In this document: in pieces, positions 1 through 9,960 of the stretch
Position numbering within the stretch: the first letter of the stretch is position 1
Layout: the number at the start of each line of letters is the position of its first letter
NCBI RefSeq assembly: GCF_013204795.1
Contig: NZ_JABMKW010000017.1
Location: 558,001 to 622,000 of the forward strand
Reading direction: 5' to 3'
Length of the DNA stretch: 64,000 bases
Source of the DNA: Pedobacter panaciterrae
Lineage (GTDB): Bacteria > Bacteroidota > Bacteroidia > Sphingobacteriales > Sphingobacteriaceae
Notes under the pieces: model-generated
The model's input: the letters and a program-made list of their open reading frames with translations, nothing else
The model's database searches: none
What the model was told of the DNA's origin: nothing
Translations under genes and position numbers: made by a program

Positions 1-384
1 TTGGATCGGTAATTTTTGAGCTGCCAATCTCATAGCTTCTTTAGCAATTTCTAAAGGAACTCCTTCGGCTTCAAAAATAATACGTCCTGGTCTAACTACG
101 GCTACCCAGTATTCCGGAGCACCCTTACCTTTACCCATACGTACTTCGGCTGGTTTCTTAGTTACCGGTTTGTCCGGGAATATTCTAATCCAAACCTGAC
201 CTTCACGTTTCATGAAACGAGTCACGGCAATACGGGCTGCCTCTATCTGACGACTGGTAATCCATGTCGACTCTAAAGATTTAATCCCGAAAGATCCGAA
301 TGACAATTCAGCACCACGAGTTGCTAAACCTTTCATTCTGCCCTTTTGCATCTTTCTGAACTTCGTTCTTTTTGGCTGTAACAT
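1..384 (-). CDS. rplP: Ribosomal protein L16 (uL16), partial
   Basis: This is the N-terminal 128 codons of large-subunit protein L16, which helps form the tRNA binding region near the peptidyl transferase centre. The reading frame starts at an ATG whose complement is at 382-384 and begins [19 protein letters not shown], the typical basic L16 start. It runs open to base 1, so roughly 10 C-terminal residues lie outside the window. It follows rpsC after 38 bp, as in the standard S10 operon order. The frame is not interrupted. Confidence 0.97.
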   Translation of the reverse strand, partial: MLQPKRTKFRKMQKGRMKGLATRGAELSFGSFGIKSLESTWITSRQIEAARIAVTRFMKREGQVWIRIFPDKPVTKKPAEVRMGKGKGAPEYWVAVVRPGRIIFEAEGVPLEIAKEAMRLAAQKLPIQ

Positions 385-422
385 TTTATCTTAATATTAT
401 CGTTAAACGATCTGTTAACTAA

Positions 423-1271
423 TTATTTACGAGGACCTCTATTCTGAGTATTTCCGCCTCTATTATCTCTTCCTGCACCAGGACCGCCTTGACCAGGACC
501 TCTTCCGCCACGACCTTTGTCGTTTCTTCTGTCGCCACCGCCACGGTTATCTCTGTCTCTACCACCACCTGCAAAAGCACCTTCTGGTCTTCCACCTTTG
601 CCTGGAGCATTGCTCGTAGCACCGATGTTTGGAGAAAGATCACGTTTACCGTAAACTTCACCTTTACAGATCCATACTTTAACACCTATTTTACCATAAG
701 TAGTTAAAGCTTCTGCTAATGCATAATCAATGTCTGCACGGAAAGTATGCAAAGGAATTCTTCCTTCTTTATACTGTTCGCTACGAGCCATCTCAGCACC
801 ACCTAAACGACCAGAGGTCATAATTTTGATACCTTCAGCACCCATACGCATTGTTGATGCGATAGTAGACTTCATTGCTCTACGGAATGAAATCCTTGCT
901 TCTAATTGTTTTGCAACACCTTCTGCTACTAATTGTGCATCAAGCTCAGGACGTTTAATTTCAAAGATGTTGATCTGAATTTCCTTCTTAGTCAATTTTT
1001 TCAACTCTTCTTTGATCTTGTCAACTTCCTGTCCTGCTTTACCGATCACAATCCCCGGACGAGCTGTATGAATAGTAACAGTGATACGTTTCAACGTACG
1101 CTCTATTACCACTTTAGCTACACCGCCTTTTGCGATACGTGCAGAAAGGTATTTTCTTATTTTTTCGTCCTCAACTAATTTATCAGCATAGTTGTTGCCA
1201 CCGAACCAGTTAGAATCCCAACCTTTGATGATTCCTAACCTGTTACCTATTGGATGTGCTTTTTGTCCCAT
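423..1271 (-). CDS. rpsC: Ribosomal protein S3 (uS3) with Gly/Arg-rich tail
   Basis: Small-subunit protein S3, part of the mRNA entry tunnel. It is 282 aa. The first about 210 residues are the conserved N-terminal region, the KH domain (around [20 protein letters not shown]) and the C-terminal domain ending near [12 protein letters not shown]. From about residue 215 onward there is a low-complexity tail rich in Gly, Arg, Asp and Asn that is absent from the roughly 230-aa E. coli protein; similar tails are known in Bacteroidota S3. It lies 5 bp after rplV in the S10 operon. Identity is certain; the role of the tail is unknown. Confidence 0.97.
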   Translation of the reverse strand: MGQKAHPIGNRLGIIKGWDSNWFGGNNYADKLVEDEKIRKYLSARIAKGGVAKVVIERTLKRITVTIHTARPGIVIGKAGQEVDKIKEELKKLTKKEIQINIFEIKRPELDAQLVAEGVAKQLEARISFRRAMKSTIASTMRMGAEGIKIMTSGRLGGAEMARSEQYKEGRIPLHTFRADIDYALAEALTTYGKIGVKVWICKGEVYGKRDLSPNIGATSNAPGKGGRPEGAFAGGGRDRDNRGGGDRRNDKGRGGRGPGQGGPGAGRDNRGGNTQNRGPRK

Positions 1272-1276
1272 TTCTG

Positions 1277-1639
1277 TTAATTAGTTTGAGTTTCAACGTT
1301 TTTACTATCTACTATCAAAGTTACGTGGTTTGAACGTTTACGTATTCTGTAACCGCGTCCTTGAGGTGCTGGTCTTAATCTTTTTAACTGACGACCACCG
1401 CCTACCATTATCGTTTTCACGTATAATTGGTTTTCTTCAGGGCGAGAACCTTCATTTTTAGTTTCCCAGTTTTTGATAGCCGATAATAATAGTTTCTCAA
1501 CTCTTATTGCTGCTTCTTTATTGGTAAACTTTAAAATATGTAAAGCTTTCTCAACACGCTCACCTCTGATAAGATCTACAACCAAACGCATTTTACGTGG
1601 TGAGGTTGGACAATTGTTTAATTTCGCTACTGCTTCCAT
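1277..1639 (-). CDS. rplV: Ribosomal protein L22 (uL22)
   Basis: Large-subunit protein L22, whose extended hairpin lines the peptide exit tunnel. It has 120 aa, close to the family size. The N-terminus contains [20 protein letters not shown], the family hallmark, and the C-terminal loop includes [20 protein letters not shown]. It sits between rpsS (7 bp gap) and rpsC (5 bp gap), as expected for the S10 operon. No irregularities are seen. Confidence 0.97.
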   Translation of the reverse strand: MEAVAKLNNCPTSPRKMRLVVDLIRGERVEKALHILKFTNKEAAIRVEKLLLSAIKNWETKNEGSRPEENQLYVKTIMVGGGRQLKRLRPAPQGRGYRIRKRSNHVTLIVDSKNVETQTN

Positions 1640-1646
1640 CTCTTAA

Positions 1647-1913
1647 TTATTTTTTCTTTTCAGAGTGACCCCTAAATGTTCTGGTTGGAGCAAACTCTCC
1701 CAGCTTATGACCAACCATGTTTTCTGTTACGTATACCGGTATAAATTTATTACCGTTGTGTACTGCAAATGTATGACCCACAAAATCTGGTGAAATCATT
1801 GATCTGCGTGACCAAGTTTTAATTACAGACTTCTTGCCTGAATCATTCATAGATACTACTTTCTTCTCTACGTTATGGTCAATATAAGGTCCTTTTTTTA
1901 TCGAACGAGCCAT
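1647..1913 (-). CDS. rpsS: Ribosomal protein S19 (uS19)
   Basis: Small-subunit head protein S19, 88 aa, starting [19 protein letters not shown] and containing the conserved [22 protein letters not shown] segment split over residues about 34-55. Its ATG shares one base with the TAA of rplB (TAATG at 1911-1915 on the minus strand), so the two are probably translationally coupled. It is an ordinary member of the S10 operon. Confidence 0.97.
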   Translation of the reverse strand: MARSIKKGPYIDHNVEKKVVSMNDSGKKSVIKTWSRRSMISPDFVGHTFAVHNGNKFIPVYVTENMVGHKLGEFAPTRTFRGHSEKKK

Positions 1914-2737
1914 TATTTCTTCCTTTTCTCTATGATGAAACGATTTGAGTATTTTTTAAGTGTACGGGTTTTGAAGCCTTTAGCATACATACCGTTCCTT
2001 GAGCGAGGCTGACCTCCTGATGAGCGACCCTCACCACCACCCATAGGGTGATCGACTGGGTTCATCGCTACTGGACGTGTTCTTGGACGACGTCCCAACC
2101 AGCGGCTGCGACCTGCTTTACCTAATACCTCATTTGCATGATCTGAATTGGAAACTGCTCCTATTGTAGCCAAACATGCAGTCAAGATTAATCTTGTCTC
2201 ACCTGAAGGCATTTTCAATGTAGCATATTTACCATCACGAGCTGCTAATTGTGCATAAGCACCTGCACTACGTGCTAACTGTGCTCCACGGCCTGGATGA
2301 ATCTCTACATTGTGCACAATAGATCCCAAAGGAATATTAGCCAATTTAAGAGTGTTTCCTACCTCTGGAGTAGCTGTTTCTCCCGAAACTACTGTTTGTC
2401 CTACTTGCAACCCTTCAGGTGCAATAATGTAACGCTTCTCGCCGTCTGCATAATGTAATAGTGCAATACGTGCGGTACGGTTTGGATCGTATTCAACAGT
2501 AGCTACTGTTGCAGGAATATCAAATTTCTCACGTTTAAAGTCAATCAAACGATAAGATTTTTTGTGACCACCACCCATGTAGCGCATAGTCATCTTTCCT
2601 GTATTGTTACGTCCTCCCGATTTCTTAGAAGATACAACCAATGATTTTTCGGGCTTGGTTGCTGTAATCTCCGTAAAACTGGCACCAACTCTAAAGCGGG
2701 TTCCCGGAGTAACTGGTTTAAATTTTCTTAAGCCCAT
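1913..2737 (-). CDS. rplB: Ribosomal protein L2 (uL2)
   Basis: Large-subunit protein L2, needed for subunit association and the peptidyl transferase centre. It has 274 aa, the normal length. The C-terminal region contains the diagnostic [19 protein letters not shown] with the conserved functional histidine, and the central part has [19 protein letters not shown]. Located 23 bp after rplW and overlapping the rpsS start by one base. Confidence 0.98.
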   Translation of the reverse strand: MGLRKFKPVTPGTRFRVGASFTEITATKPEKSLVVSSKKSGGRNNTGKMTMRYMGGGHKKSYRLIDFKREKFDIPATVATVEYDPNRTARIALLHYADGEKRYIIAPEGLQVGQTVVSGETATPEVGNTLKLANIPLGSIVHNVEIHPGRGAQLARSAGAYAQLAARDGKYATLKMPSGETRLILTACLATIGAVSNSDHANEVLGKAGRSRWLGRRPRTRPVAMNPVDHPMGGGEGRSSGGQPRSRNGMYAKGFKTRTLKKYSNRFIIEKRKK

Positions 2738-2760
2738 AGTTATAAATAATTCAATTCTTA

Positions 2761-3063
2761 TTAAATATTCGCGTAATAATCTATTGTTTCACCTGCTTTC
2801 AAGGTTACAATAGCTTTTTTATATTTCGGGGTACGACCACTAACTAATCCACCTTTAGTATTTCTAGATTTAAGTTTACCATTTACTACCATTGTATTGA
2901 TAGCTAAAATGTTAACACCATACATCTTTTCAATAACTTGCTTAATCTGCAATTTATTGGCTTTATGATCTACTTGAAAAGTAAAGCGGTTAGATTTTTC
3001 TGTTAATGCCGAAGCTTTTTCTGTTAATATTGGTTTTCTTAAAAGTTCCATATTACTTGGCAA
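2761..3063 (-). CDS. rplW: Ribosomal protein L23 (uL23)
   Basis: Large-subunit protein L23, at the exit tunnel rim where trigger factor and SRP dock. It is 100 aa and starts with a typical [17 protein letters not shown] segment; [19 protein letters not shown] and the basic loop around residues 65-80 also fit. The start overlaps the 3' end of rplD by 11 bp, suggesting coupled translation. Confidence 0.96.
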   Translation of the reverse strand: MPSNMELLRKPILTEKASALTEKSNRFTFQVDHKANKLQIKQVIEKMYGVNILAINTMVVNGKLKSRNTKGGLVSGRTPKYKKAIVTLKAGETIDYYANI

Positions 3064-3682
3064 ATGCCTCCTCCAATGTTTTAAGAGATTCAGTCGTCAA
3101 CAAAAGCTTACCGCAATTTAATACATCATAAGTATTCAATTGATCTGCAGTAATAACTTTAGCTTTCTGAATGTTTCTGCTTGATAAATAGATATTGTTA
3201 TTTTGCGAAGGTAAAACCAACAATGTCTTTTCGCCAGCTAAATTTAATGCGCTAACTAAGTTCAAGTAGTTTTTAGTTTTGATTGAATCAAAAGTGAAAC
3301 CTTCTAAAACCACAACACTTTGATCTTGTGCTTTGTATGATAATGCAGACTTACGAGCCAACACTTTCAGTTTCTTATTCAATTTAAAACTATAATCGCG
3401 TGGTTGAGGACCAAATACACGACCACCACCATTAAACAATGGAGATTTAATACTTCCGGCACGAGCACCACCAGTACCTTTTTGTTTATATAATTTACGG
3501 GTTGAACCTGCAATCTCATTACGTTGTTTAGACTTGTGAGTACCTTGACGTTGATTAGCCAAATACTGTTTAACATCTAAATAAATTGCGTGGTCAACAG
3601 GCGTTATGCCAAATACCGACTCAGGAAGCTGCACCTTGGCACCTGTCTCTTTTCCTGAAATGTTTAATACTTTAACTTCCAT
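3053..3682 (-). CDS. rplD: Ribosomal protein L4 (uL4)
   Basis: Large-subunit protein L4, 209 aa, with an extended loop reaching the exit tunnel. The loop region reads [18 protein letters not shown] and is followed by [17 protein letters not shown], both diagnostic. In E. coli L4 also represses the S10 operon; nothing in this sequence shows whether it does so here. It begins 4 bp after rplC. Confidence 0.97.
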   Translation of the reverse strand: MEVKVLNISGKETGAKVQLPESVFGITPVDHAIYLDVKQYLANQRQGTHKSKQRNEIAGSTRKLYKQKGTGGARAGSIKSPLFNGGGRVFGPQPRDYSFKLNKKLKVLARKSALSYKAQDQSVVVLEGFTFDSIKTKNYLNLVSALNLAGEKTLLVLPSQNNNIYLSSRNIQKAKVITADQLNTYDVLNCGKLLLTTESLKTLEEAFAK

Positions 3683-3686
3683 CTGC

Positions 3687-4304
3687 TTACTTATCTAAGA
3701 TTACGTAAGAACCCTTAGCTCCTGGTACGGAACCACTAACTACAACTAGATTTTGATCAGCATAAACTTTCAAAACTTGTAAGTTCTGAACTTTTACTCT
3801 ATCTCCACCCATTCTTCCCGCCATACGCATGCCTTTAAATACACGTGAAGGATAAGAAGCAGCACCTAATGAACCTGGCGCACGCATTCTGTTATGCTGT
3901 CCGTGAGTTTGACCACCAACACCGCCGAAACCATGGCGTTTAACAACACCTTGGAAACCTTTACCTTTTGATGTACCAACTACATCCACAAAATCTCCTT
4001 CGTTAAAGATGTTTACCGTTACAGTATCACCTAAATTTAACGATTCTTCAAATGGCTCAAATTCAACCAATTTACGTTTTGGAGTGGTGTTTGCTTTCGC
4101 AAAGTGCCCTTTTAGAGGCTGAGTGGTGTTTTTTTCTTTAGCTTCGTCGAAACTCAACTGAACTGAAACGTAACCGTCTTTTTCTTCGGTCTTTACCTGT
4201 GTAACTACACAAGGCCCAGCTTCGATCACCGTACAAGGAATATTCTTTCCCTCGGCGTCGAAAATGCTGGTCATTCCTACTTTTTTTCCAATAATACCTG
4301 ACAT
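3687..4304 (-). CDS. rplC: Ribosomal protein L3 (uL3)
   Basis: Large-subunit protein L3, 205 aa, with [20 protein letters not shown] at the N-terminus and the central [20 protein letters not shown] loop that carries the methylatable Gln in many bacteria. In this window it is the first gene of the S10 unit: rpsJ, which usually precedes it, lies 2.2 kb away behind a terminator. A Bacteroidota-type promoter is visible 80-100 bp upstream at 4381-4411. Confidence 0.97.
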   Translation of the reverse strand: MSGIIGKKVGMTSIFDAEGKNIPCTVIEAGPCVVTQVKTEEKDGYVSVQLSFDEAKEKNTTQPLKGHFAKANTTPKRKLVEFEPFEESLNLGDTVTVNIFNEGDFVDVVGTSKGKGFQGVVKRHGFGGVGGQTHGQHNRMRAPGSLGAASYPSRVFKGMRMAGRMGGDRVKVQNLQVLKVYADQNLVVVSGSVPGAKGSYVILDK

Positions 4305-4364
4305 TTTCTATTTTAATTTAACACCCATCGAAGCAGTAGGGCTTCGTTCAAGGTGGATACACAT

Positions 4365-4411
4365 CCCTATTAAGGGAGGGCAAAAATAAGAAAGAAATCT
4401 TAATTTTCAAA
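4365..4411 (-). promoter_or_regulatory. Promoter and leader of the rplC (S10) operon
   Basis: On the minus strand TTTG (4408-4411) is followed after 19 bp by TATTTTTG (4381-4388), matching the Bacteroidota consensus TTG/TTTG, N19, TAnnTTTG. Four bases further on is CCCTTAATAGGG (4365-4376), a small 4-bp hairpin that should lie at or very near the 5' end of the transcript. The rpsL operon promoter has the same layout. This is the only visible promoter in the 180 bp gap before rplC. Confidence 0.75.
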
Positions 4412-4484
4412 TAGTTAGCTCATTATTTTTTCAAATAAATGCAAAAAAATAATTACATGCGGTAACGTGCAATTAAAACAACAT

Positions 4485-4877
4485 TTACCCAACCAACTTA
4501 TTACTTAAACTAAATAGAATTACACATAAAACGAATGCTCCAATCAAAACGTATAAATAATCACGCTCAATTAAGAAGCTAAAAATCGAAAAAACCACGC
4601 GCATGATTGGTGTAAATATCAGCAAGAGAACTCCAAATTGAATAATAGCACTTCCTTTTAAATGCCCCAATCCTATAAAAATATCTGATACAGTAGAGAA
4701 GCCGGCCTTAACAGAATCAAAATGGCTATAGTTTACCATTTCAGAATGATTAAAGGCAAGGTACACCAAACCTCCTATAAAAACCACTGTCATAGAAGCA
4801 ATTACACCAACCCTAAGTAATGTCCCAAGGATGATCTGAATATCCCTGTCTGCAAAGAAGTTCTTCTCTTTACTCAT
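4485..4877 (-). CDS. DUF1634 family membrane protein
   Basis: A 130-aa protein with three predicted membrane segments, at about residues 16-46, 76-97 and 104-128. It matches the DUF1634 family by its N-terminal DRDIQIILGTLLRVGVIASM and its partner gene: DUF1634 genes typically lie directly downstream of TauE/SafE permeases. The start ATG overlaps the TGA of the permease (ATGA, 4 bp), so the two are coupled. The biochemical role is unknown; an accessory subunit of the permease is an inference from the pairing. It stands between rplC and rpsJ, an unusual position. Confidence 0.8.
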   Translation of the reverse strand: MSKEKNFFADRDIQIILGTLLRVGVIASMTVVFIGGLVYLAFNHSEMVNYSHFDSVKAGFSTVSDIFIGLGHLKGSAIIQFGVLLLIFTPIMRVVFSIFSFLIERDYLYVLIGAFVLCVILFSLSNKLVG

Positions 4878-5710
4878 AATCTACCAGTTAATCCATTATA
4901 AATCATTTGCAGCGCCAAAAAAGCAACAACAACAGCAAAGATAATTTTAAGTTTATCTGTTTTAGTCTTTACCAATATTTTCGAGCCAACCGTTGCTCCT
5001 GTTAAAACACCTAGTGCCACAGGCATCGCAATTCCCGGATCAATCTGTCCTCTATGTAAATATACGATAGCACTGGCCGCCGCAGTAACCCCCATCATGA
5101 AATTACTTGTTGTAGTAGATACCTTAAAAGGGATACGCATTATGTTATCCATTGCAATAACCTTTAGTGCTCCGGAGCCAATTCCAAGCAATCCGGAAAT
5201 TATACCCGCAACAAACATCATCAAAAAACCACCAATCACATTATGCACTGCATAATTTTGCATACCGTTTTCTGTCGGATAAGTACCGTTCAATTTTAAA
5301 AAAACTGCTAATCTCCCCGATGTATCATTATCAGAATGGTCAATTTTTTTCCTTATCATCATTACCGCCGAGAACAACAGAATAAGACCAAAAATTATTG
5401 CAATATAGCTGGGGTTAATATATACTGTAACAACTGCACCTATAATTGCGCTTATTGTGGTAGCAATCTCCAGGAACATCCCAATTCGAATATTGGTGAT
5501 CCCCTCTTTTACATAAGCAGCCGCAGAACCTGACGAGGTAGCTATAACGGAGATAATTGAAGCTCCTATTGCATAGTGAATATCAACACCCAATACCAGG
5601 GTCAACAATGGAATGATAATTACCCCTCCCCCCAAGCCGGTAAGAGACCCAACTAATCCGGCCAAGAAAGCTCCCAGCAGGACAATAATTGTAAATAGTA
5701 ATACCGACAT
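4874..5710 (-). CDS. TauE/SafE-family permease (sulfite/organosulfur exporter type)
   Basis: An integral membrane permease with about eight hydrophobic segments in two repeats. The first repeat has GLVGSLTGLGGGVIIIPLLT and the second GIISGLLGIGSGALKV, the paired Gly-rich motifs of TauE/SafE (PF01925). Family members move sulfite, sulfoacetate or other small anions; the substrate here cannot be told. The frame extends to a TTG at 5737, but the ATG at 5710 (MSVLLFTIIVLLG, 278 aa) is a better start as it places the first helix at the N-terminus. It overlaps the DUF1634 gene by 4 bp. Confidence 0.85.
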   Translation of the reverse strand: MSVLLFTIIVLLGAFLAGLVGSLTGLGGGVIIIPLLTLVLGVDIHYAIGASIISVIATSSGSAAAYVKEGITNIRIGMFLEIATTISAIIGAVVTVYINPSYIAIIFGLILLFSAVMMIRKKIDHSDNDTSGRLAVFLKLNGTYPTENGMQNYAVHNVIGGFLMMFVAGIISGLLGIGSGALKVIAMDNIMRIPFKVSTTTSNFMMGVTAAASAIVYLHRGQIDPGIAMPVALGVLTGATVGSKILVKTKTDKLKIIFAVVVAFLALQMIYNGLTGRL

Positions 5711-5840
5711 TGCTGCAAATATACTATCTCCAAACAAAACACAATAAAATTAAAATATGAATGTTAAATTAGGGGTGAATCACTTGTGAAACCGCAAACT
5801 GAATAAACAACTACCAATATTTAAAAACAAAATACCATCA

Positions 5841-6449
5841 ATGAGAAAAATCTTACTACCAATCATCACTATTCTATTAATTAATTTTACGGCTCAAGCG
5901 CAGTTAAAAGCGGATACAAGTAAAATTGATCCCTCTTTAAGGGGGCAGTACCAGCTTCTGCTGTCAAAATCTAAAACCTTAAATGGCTATAAATTAGTAA
6001 ATCCATCCAGGTTATCGGTATTCTGGCAAAATGTGAGAGATAGTTTAAACACAGATCGCAAACAATTAGTGATAACAAGAAAAAAAATCGAGGATCAAGG
6101 AAAAGAGATCTCAGATCTAAAAAAGCAAATTTCTGGCACAGAATCATCACTTGCCAATTCCAATGCTAAGTTAAATGAGATCAGCTTTCTTGGAATAGGT
6201 TTTACCAAATCAAACTATAACCTGGTTGTATGGGGCCTAATAATTGCCTTAGGCGCAGCTTTGGCTATTATCATATTAAGATCAGCTAAGCATATCCATG
6301 AAGCCAAATACAGAAGCACCTTATATGATGAGATATCACAAGAATATCAAAACTATAAAGTTAAGGCTAATGATAAAGAGAAAAAGCTGGCCAGAGAACT
6401 GCAGGATGAACGTAATAAACTGGACGAGCTTAAAAATCGCGGTAAATAA
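5841..6449 (+). CDS. Secreted/membrane coiled-coil protein of unknown function
   Basis: A 202-aa protein with a signal peptide (MRKILLPIITILLINFTAQA), a periplasmic part of about 110 residues with a heptad-rich stretch (about 74-112), one membrane helix (about 128-146, VVWGLIIALGAALAIIIL) and a highly charged cytoplasmic coiled coil to the end. The layout suggests a structural or anchoring protein in the inner membrane. I do not recognise a named family. It is the only plus-strand gene inside the ribosomal block and converges with rpsJ across a bidirectional terminator. Confidence 0.7.
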   Translation: MRKILLPIITILLINFTAQAQLKADTSKIDPSLRGQYQLLLSKSKTLNGYKLVNPSRLSVFWQNVRDSLNTDRKQLVITRKKIEDQGKEISDLKKQISGTESSLANSNAKLNEISFLGIGFTKSNYNLVVWGLIIALGAALAIIILRSAKHIHEAKYRSTLYDEISQEYQNYKVKANDKEKKLARELQDERNKLDELKNRGK

Positions 6450-6463
6450 ACAGTTTGCTGCAA

Positions 6464-6508
6464 TAACAAAAAAGCCCTTGAAAATAAATTTCAAGGGCTT
6501 TTTTGTTA
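6464..6508. terminator. Bidirectional terminator between rpsJ and the coiled-coil gene
   Basis: Perfect 20-bp inverted repeat with a 5-nt loop (arms 6464-6483 and 6489-6508). The stem contains a GCCCTTGAAA core flanked by A6/T6 tracts, so it works as an intrinsic terminator in both directions. It ends the str operon after rpsJ and the plus-strand gene 5841-6449. Confidence 0.92.
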
Positions 6509-6523
6509 ACCGTTAAAGTATAG

Positions 6524-6829
6524 TTATACTTTAATTTCTACTTCAACACCGCTAGGTAATTCAAGTTTCATTAAAGCATCAACTGTTTTAGAGTTAGAGC
6601 TATAAATATCTAACAAACGTTTGTATGCGCATAATTGAAACTGCTCACGTGCTTTTTTGTTCACGTGTGGTGAACGCAAAACTGTGAATATTTTCTTTTC
6701 TGTTGGCAACGGAATCGGTCCGCTAACCACTGCACCCGTAGGTTTAACAGTCTTTACGATTTTCTCAGCAGATTTATCTACCAAGTTGTAATCGTAAGAT
6801 TTTAATTTAATTCTGATTCTTTGGCTCAT
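6524..6829 (-). CDS. rpsJ: Ribosomal protein S10 (uS10)
   Basis: Small-subunit protein S10 (also NusE), 101 aa, with [20 protein letters not shown] at the start and [20 protein letters not shown] in the middle. In most genomes it opens the S10 operon ahead of rplC; here it is the last gene of the str unit, 59 bp after fusA, and is followed by a strong terminator. Its stop codon lies inside a 22-bp palindrome (6513-6534), probably chance. Confidence 0.97.
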   Translation of the reverse strand: MSQRIRIKLKSYDYNLVDKSAEKIVKTVKPTGAVVSGPIPLPTEKKIFTVLRSPHVNKKAREQFQLCAYKRLLDIYSSNSKTVDALMKLELPSGVEVEIKV

Positions 6830-6888
6830 GGTATTTATTTAATTAAGGCGCCGGTTAGAGCTATTAATAACCGGCTGCCAATTTATTT

Positions 6889-9003
6889 TTATTCTACAGA
6901 TTTAATTCTGCCTTTTGATTTAGCAATTACTTCGTCCTGAACGTTTTTCGGAGCTGGCTCGTAGTGATCAAACTCCATTGTAGAGGTTGCACGACCAGAA
7001 GTAATAGTACGTAACTGAGTTACATAACCAAACATCTCAGAAAGAGGTACAGTTGCTTTAATTACTTGAGCACCATTACGTGTATCCATTCCTAAAAGTT
7101 GACCACGACGACGGTTCATATCACCGATTACATCTCCCATGTTTTCTTCAGGAGTAAGGATCTCGATTTTCATGATTGGCTCCATCAATACAGGGTTACA
7201 TTTAGGTAATGCCTCACGATATGCCATTTTAGCTGCAAGTTCAAAAGATAAAGCATCTGAATCGACTGCGTGGAATGAACCATCAATTAAGCGAACTTTC
7301 ATGTCTGGTAGTGGGTAACCAGCCAATACTCCGTTAGCCATAGATGCAGCAAATCCTTTTTCTACAGATGGGATAAATTCACGAGGAATTGAACCACCGG
7401 TAATTTCGTTAACAAACTGCAATCCACCTTTTTCCCAATCAGCATCGATAGGAGAAATAACAACTTGGATGTCCGCAAATTTACCACGACCACCAGATTG
7501 TTTTTTATATGTCTCACGATGTTGAACAGTTCCATTAATTGCTTCTTTGTAAGCAACTTGTGGCGCACCTTGATTAACCTCAACTTTGAACTCACGTTTT
7601 AAACGATCGATCAAAATATCTAAGTGAAGCTCACCCATACCAGAGATAACAGTCTGGCCAGTTTCCTGATCAGTTTGAACTCTAAAGGTAGGATCCTCTT
7701 CAGCTAATTTAGATAAGCCCATACCTAATTTATCAATATCAGCTTGAGTTTTAGGCTCAATTGCTAAACCGATAACCGGCTCTGGGAAATCCATTGATTC
7801 AAGAACAATTGGATGTTTCTCATCGCAAAGTGTATCACCTGTTTTGATATCTTTAAATCCTACTACCGCAGCAATATCACCAGCACCTACATTAGGAATT
7901 GGATTTTGCTTGTTAGCATGCATTTGGAAGATACGAGAAATACGCTCTTTGTTTTCAGAACGTGCATTATAAACGTATGAACCAGCTTCTAGGTTACCTG
8001 AATAAACACGAATAAAGCACAAACGACCTACGAAAGGATCCGTTGCAATTTTAAATGCTAAAGCTGCAAAAGGCTCGTTAATGTCTGGCTGACGAGTTAC
8101 TTCCTGACCAGTTTCTGGGTTAGTACCTGTAATACCATCCACATCCATTGGCGAAGGCAATAGTTCCATTACCAAATCAAGCATGGTTTGAACACCTTTA
8201 TTTTTGAAAGATGAACCACACACCATAGGAACGATTTTAGCATCTAAAGTAGCTTTACGCAATGCATCAAGAATCTCACGCTCAGTGATTGAACTCGGAT
8301 CTTCGAAGAATTTCTCCATCAAAGACTCATCGTAATCAGCAACAGCTTCTAATAAATTCTCTCTCCATTCAGCAACTTCATCAACCATATCTGCAGGAAT
8401 TGGAACCTCAGTAAAGGTCATACCTTTATCGTGCTCATTCCAAACAATACCACGGTTATTGATCAAATCAACTACACCAGTAAAGTTATCTTCAGCACCA
8501 ATTGGTAACTGCAAAGGAACAGCATGACTGCCCAACATATCTTTAACCTGTTTAACAACTTTTAAGAAGTCAGCTCCAGAACGGTCCATTTTATTAACGA
8601 AACCGATACGAGGAACTGCATAGTTGTTAGCTAAACGCCAGTTAGTTTCAGATTGAGGCTCAACACCATCAACTGCTGAAAATAAAAACACCAATCCGTC
8701 AAGTACACGCAATGAACGGTTTACCTCTACGGTAAAATCCACGTGTCCAGGAGTATCGATAACGTTTACCTGATATTTATTACCACGGTAAGGCCAGAAT
8801 ACAGTTGTTGCAGCAGACGTGATTGTTATCCCGCGTTCAGCTTCCTGTACCATCCAGTCCATGGTTGATGCACCTTCGTGTACCTCACCAATCTTGTGGT
8901 TTACCCCAGCATAATAAAGGATACGCTCTGTTGTTGTAGTTTTACCTGCATCAATGTGAGCTGCGATCCCGATATTTCTAGTAAATTTTAAATCTCTTGA
9001 CAT
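6889..9003 (-). CDS. fusA: Elongation factor G
   Basis: Translocation GTPase of 704 aa, full length. G1 is [14 protein letters not shown] near residue 14-27, G3 is DTPGHVDFT, and G4 is NKMD. Domain II, III, IV and V segments follow, including [13 protein letters not shown] in domain IV. It lies 17 bp after rpsG and 59 bp before rpsJ, the canonical str operon order. It looks like the housekeeping copy. Confidence 0.98.
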   Translation of the reverse strand: MSRDLKFTRNIGIAAHIDAGKTTTTERILYYAGVNHKIGEVHEGASTMDWMVQEAERGITITSAATTVFWPYRGNKYQVNVIDTPGHVDFTVEVNRSLRVLDGLVFLFSAVDGVEPQSETNWRLANNYAVPRIGFVNKMDRSGADFLKVVKQVKDMLGSHAVPLQLPIGAEDNFTGVVDLINNRGIVWNEHDKGMTFTEVPIPADMVDEVAEWRENLLEAVADYDESLMEKFFEDPSSITEREILDALRKATLDAKIVPMVCGSSFKNKGVQTMLDLVMELLPSPMDVDGITGTNPETGQEVTRQPDINEPFAALAFKIATDPFVGRLCFIRVYSGNLEAGSYVYNARSENKERISRIFQMHANKQNPIPNVGAGDIAAVVGFKDIKTGDTLCDEKHPIVLESMDFPEPVIGLAIEPKTQADIDKLGMGLSKLAEEDPTFRVQTDQETGQTVISGMGELHLDILIDRLKREFKVEVNQGAPQVAYKEAINGTVQHRETYKKQSGGRGKFADIQVVISPIDADWEKGGLQFVNEITGGSIPREFIPSVEKGFAASMANGVLAGYPLPDMKVRLIDGSFHAVDSDALSFELAAKMAYREALPKCNPVLMEPIMKIEILTPEENMGDVIGDMNRRRGQLLGMDTRNGAQVIKATVPLSEMFGYVTQLRTITSGRATSTMEFDHYEPAPKNVQDEVIAKSKGRIKSVE

Positions 9004-9020
9004 TATAATAATTTCAAATA

Positions 9021-9488
9021 TTAGAAACGGAAATGTGAGAACGCTTTGTTAGCCTCAGCCATTTTATGCGTATCTTCTTTCTTTTTCACTGCTGCACCTT
9101 CACCTTTAGCTGCTGAAACAATTTCACCTGCTAATTTTTCTTTCATGGTTTTTTCACCACGTTTACGAGCGTAAGAAATTAACCATTTCATGCCTAAAGC
9201 AATCTTACGGTCTGGTCTTACTTCTGTAGGTACCTGAAAGTTAGCACCACCAACACGGCGTGACTTAACCTCTACTGCAGGCATTACATTTGCTAAAGCA
9301 CGTTTCCATACTTCTAAACCGTTCTCACCAGCTTTTTTCTCAGCTAATTCAACAGCATCATAAAAAATATCATATGCGATAGATTTTTTTCCATCGTACA
9401 TCATATTATTTACAAATCTCGTCACCTGAACATCGTTAAATTTTGGATCAGGAAGGATAATTCTCTTTTTTGGTTTTGACTTTCTCAT
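9021..9488 (-). CDS. rpsG: Ribosomal protein S7 (uS7)
   Basis: Small-subunit head assembly protein S7, 155 aa, the usual length, with [19 protein letters not shown] in the centre and a C-terminal [13 protein letters not shown]. It is preceded by a perfect AGGAGG 8 nt before its ATG (9497-9502), unusual for a phylum in which Shine-Dalgarno sites are rare. It follows rpsL by 16 bp. Confidence 0.98.
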   Translation of the reverse strand: MRKSKPKKRIILPDPKFNDVQVTRFVNNMMYDGKKSIAYDIFYDAVELAEKKAGENGLEVWKRALANVMPAVEVKSRRVGGANFQVPTEVRPDRKIALGMKWLISYARKRGEKTMKEKLAGEIVSAAKGEGAAVKKKEDTHKMAEANKAFSHFRF

Positions 9489-9496
9489 TTTTCTTT

Positions 9497-9502
9497 CCTC
9501 CT
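9497..9502 (-). promoter_or_regulatory. Strong Shine-Dalgarno site of rpsG
   Basis: AGGAGG on the minus strand with an 8-nt spacer to the rpsG ATG at 9486-9488. Most starts I examined in this window have only A-rich upstream sequence, so this full-strength site stands out. Confidence 0.7.
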
Positions 9503-9504
9503 AA

Positions 9505-9918
9505 TTATTTCTTTTTACCTTTTGTTGGTGCCGCTGCTACTTGTCCTGGCTTAGGACGTTTAGTACCATATTTTGAACGACGTTGGTTACGACCAGCAAC
9601 TCCTGAAGTATCTAATGCTCCACGGATGATGTGATAACGTACACCTGGTAAATCTTTAACACGTCCACCACGTATCAATACGATTGAGTGCTCCTGTAAA
9701 TTGTGACCTTCTCCAGGGATGTAGGCATTAACCTCTTTACCATTGGTTAAACGTACACGTGCAACTTTACGCATTGCTGAGTTTGGTTTTTTAGGGGTAG
9801 TGGTATATACACGTGTACATACACCTCTTCGCTGTGGACAGCTGTCCAACGCCGGAGACTTACTCTTGAACTCCAGTGCTACTCTACCTTTTCTAACTAA
9901 TTGTTGAATGGTTGGCAT
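9505..9918 (-). CDS. rpsL: Ribosomal protein S12 (uS12)
   Basis: Decoding-centre protein S12, 137 aa, first gene of the str operon. The N-terminal region carries [19 protein letters not shown] and the second conserved loop [13 protein letters not shown]. Both lysines where streptomycin-resistance changes usually occur (in PKKPNS and RVKDLPG) are the wild-type residue. A basic Lys-rich tail follows. Confidence 0.98.
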   Translation of the reverse strand: MPTIQQLVRKGRVALEFKSKSPALDSCPQRRGVCTRVYTTTPKKPNSAMRKVARVRLTNGKEVNAYIPGEGHNLQEHSIVLIRGGRVKDLPGVRYHIIRGALDTSGVAGRNQRRSKYGTKRPKPGQVAAAPTKGKKK

Positions 9919-9960
9919 TGTTCTTTTTTGTTTTTCTTATTTTATGTTTAAAAACTTTAC

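Noticed and set aside
423..630. Apparent DNA tandem repeat in the rpsC tail
   Set aside because: The repetition comes from Gly/Arg/Asp codons in an in-frame protein tail; units are irregular and not a DNA repeat family.
419..707. Small frames on both strands across the rpsC 3' end
   Set aside because: They are shadows of the low-complexity Gly/Arg codons of the S3 tail; no start context and no homology.
6513..6534. 22-bp palindrome over the rpsJ stop codon
   Set aside because: Perfect 10-bp arms but only a 2-nt loop and all AT; a strong terminator lies next to it, so a separate role is not supported.
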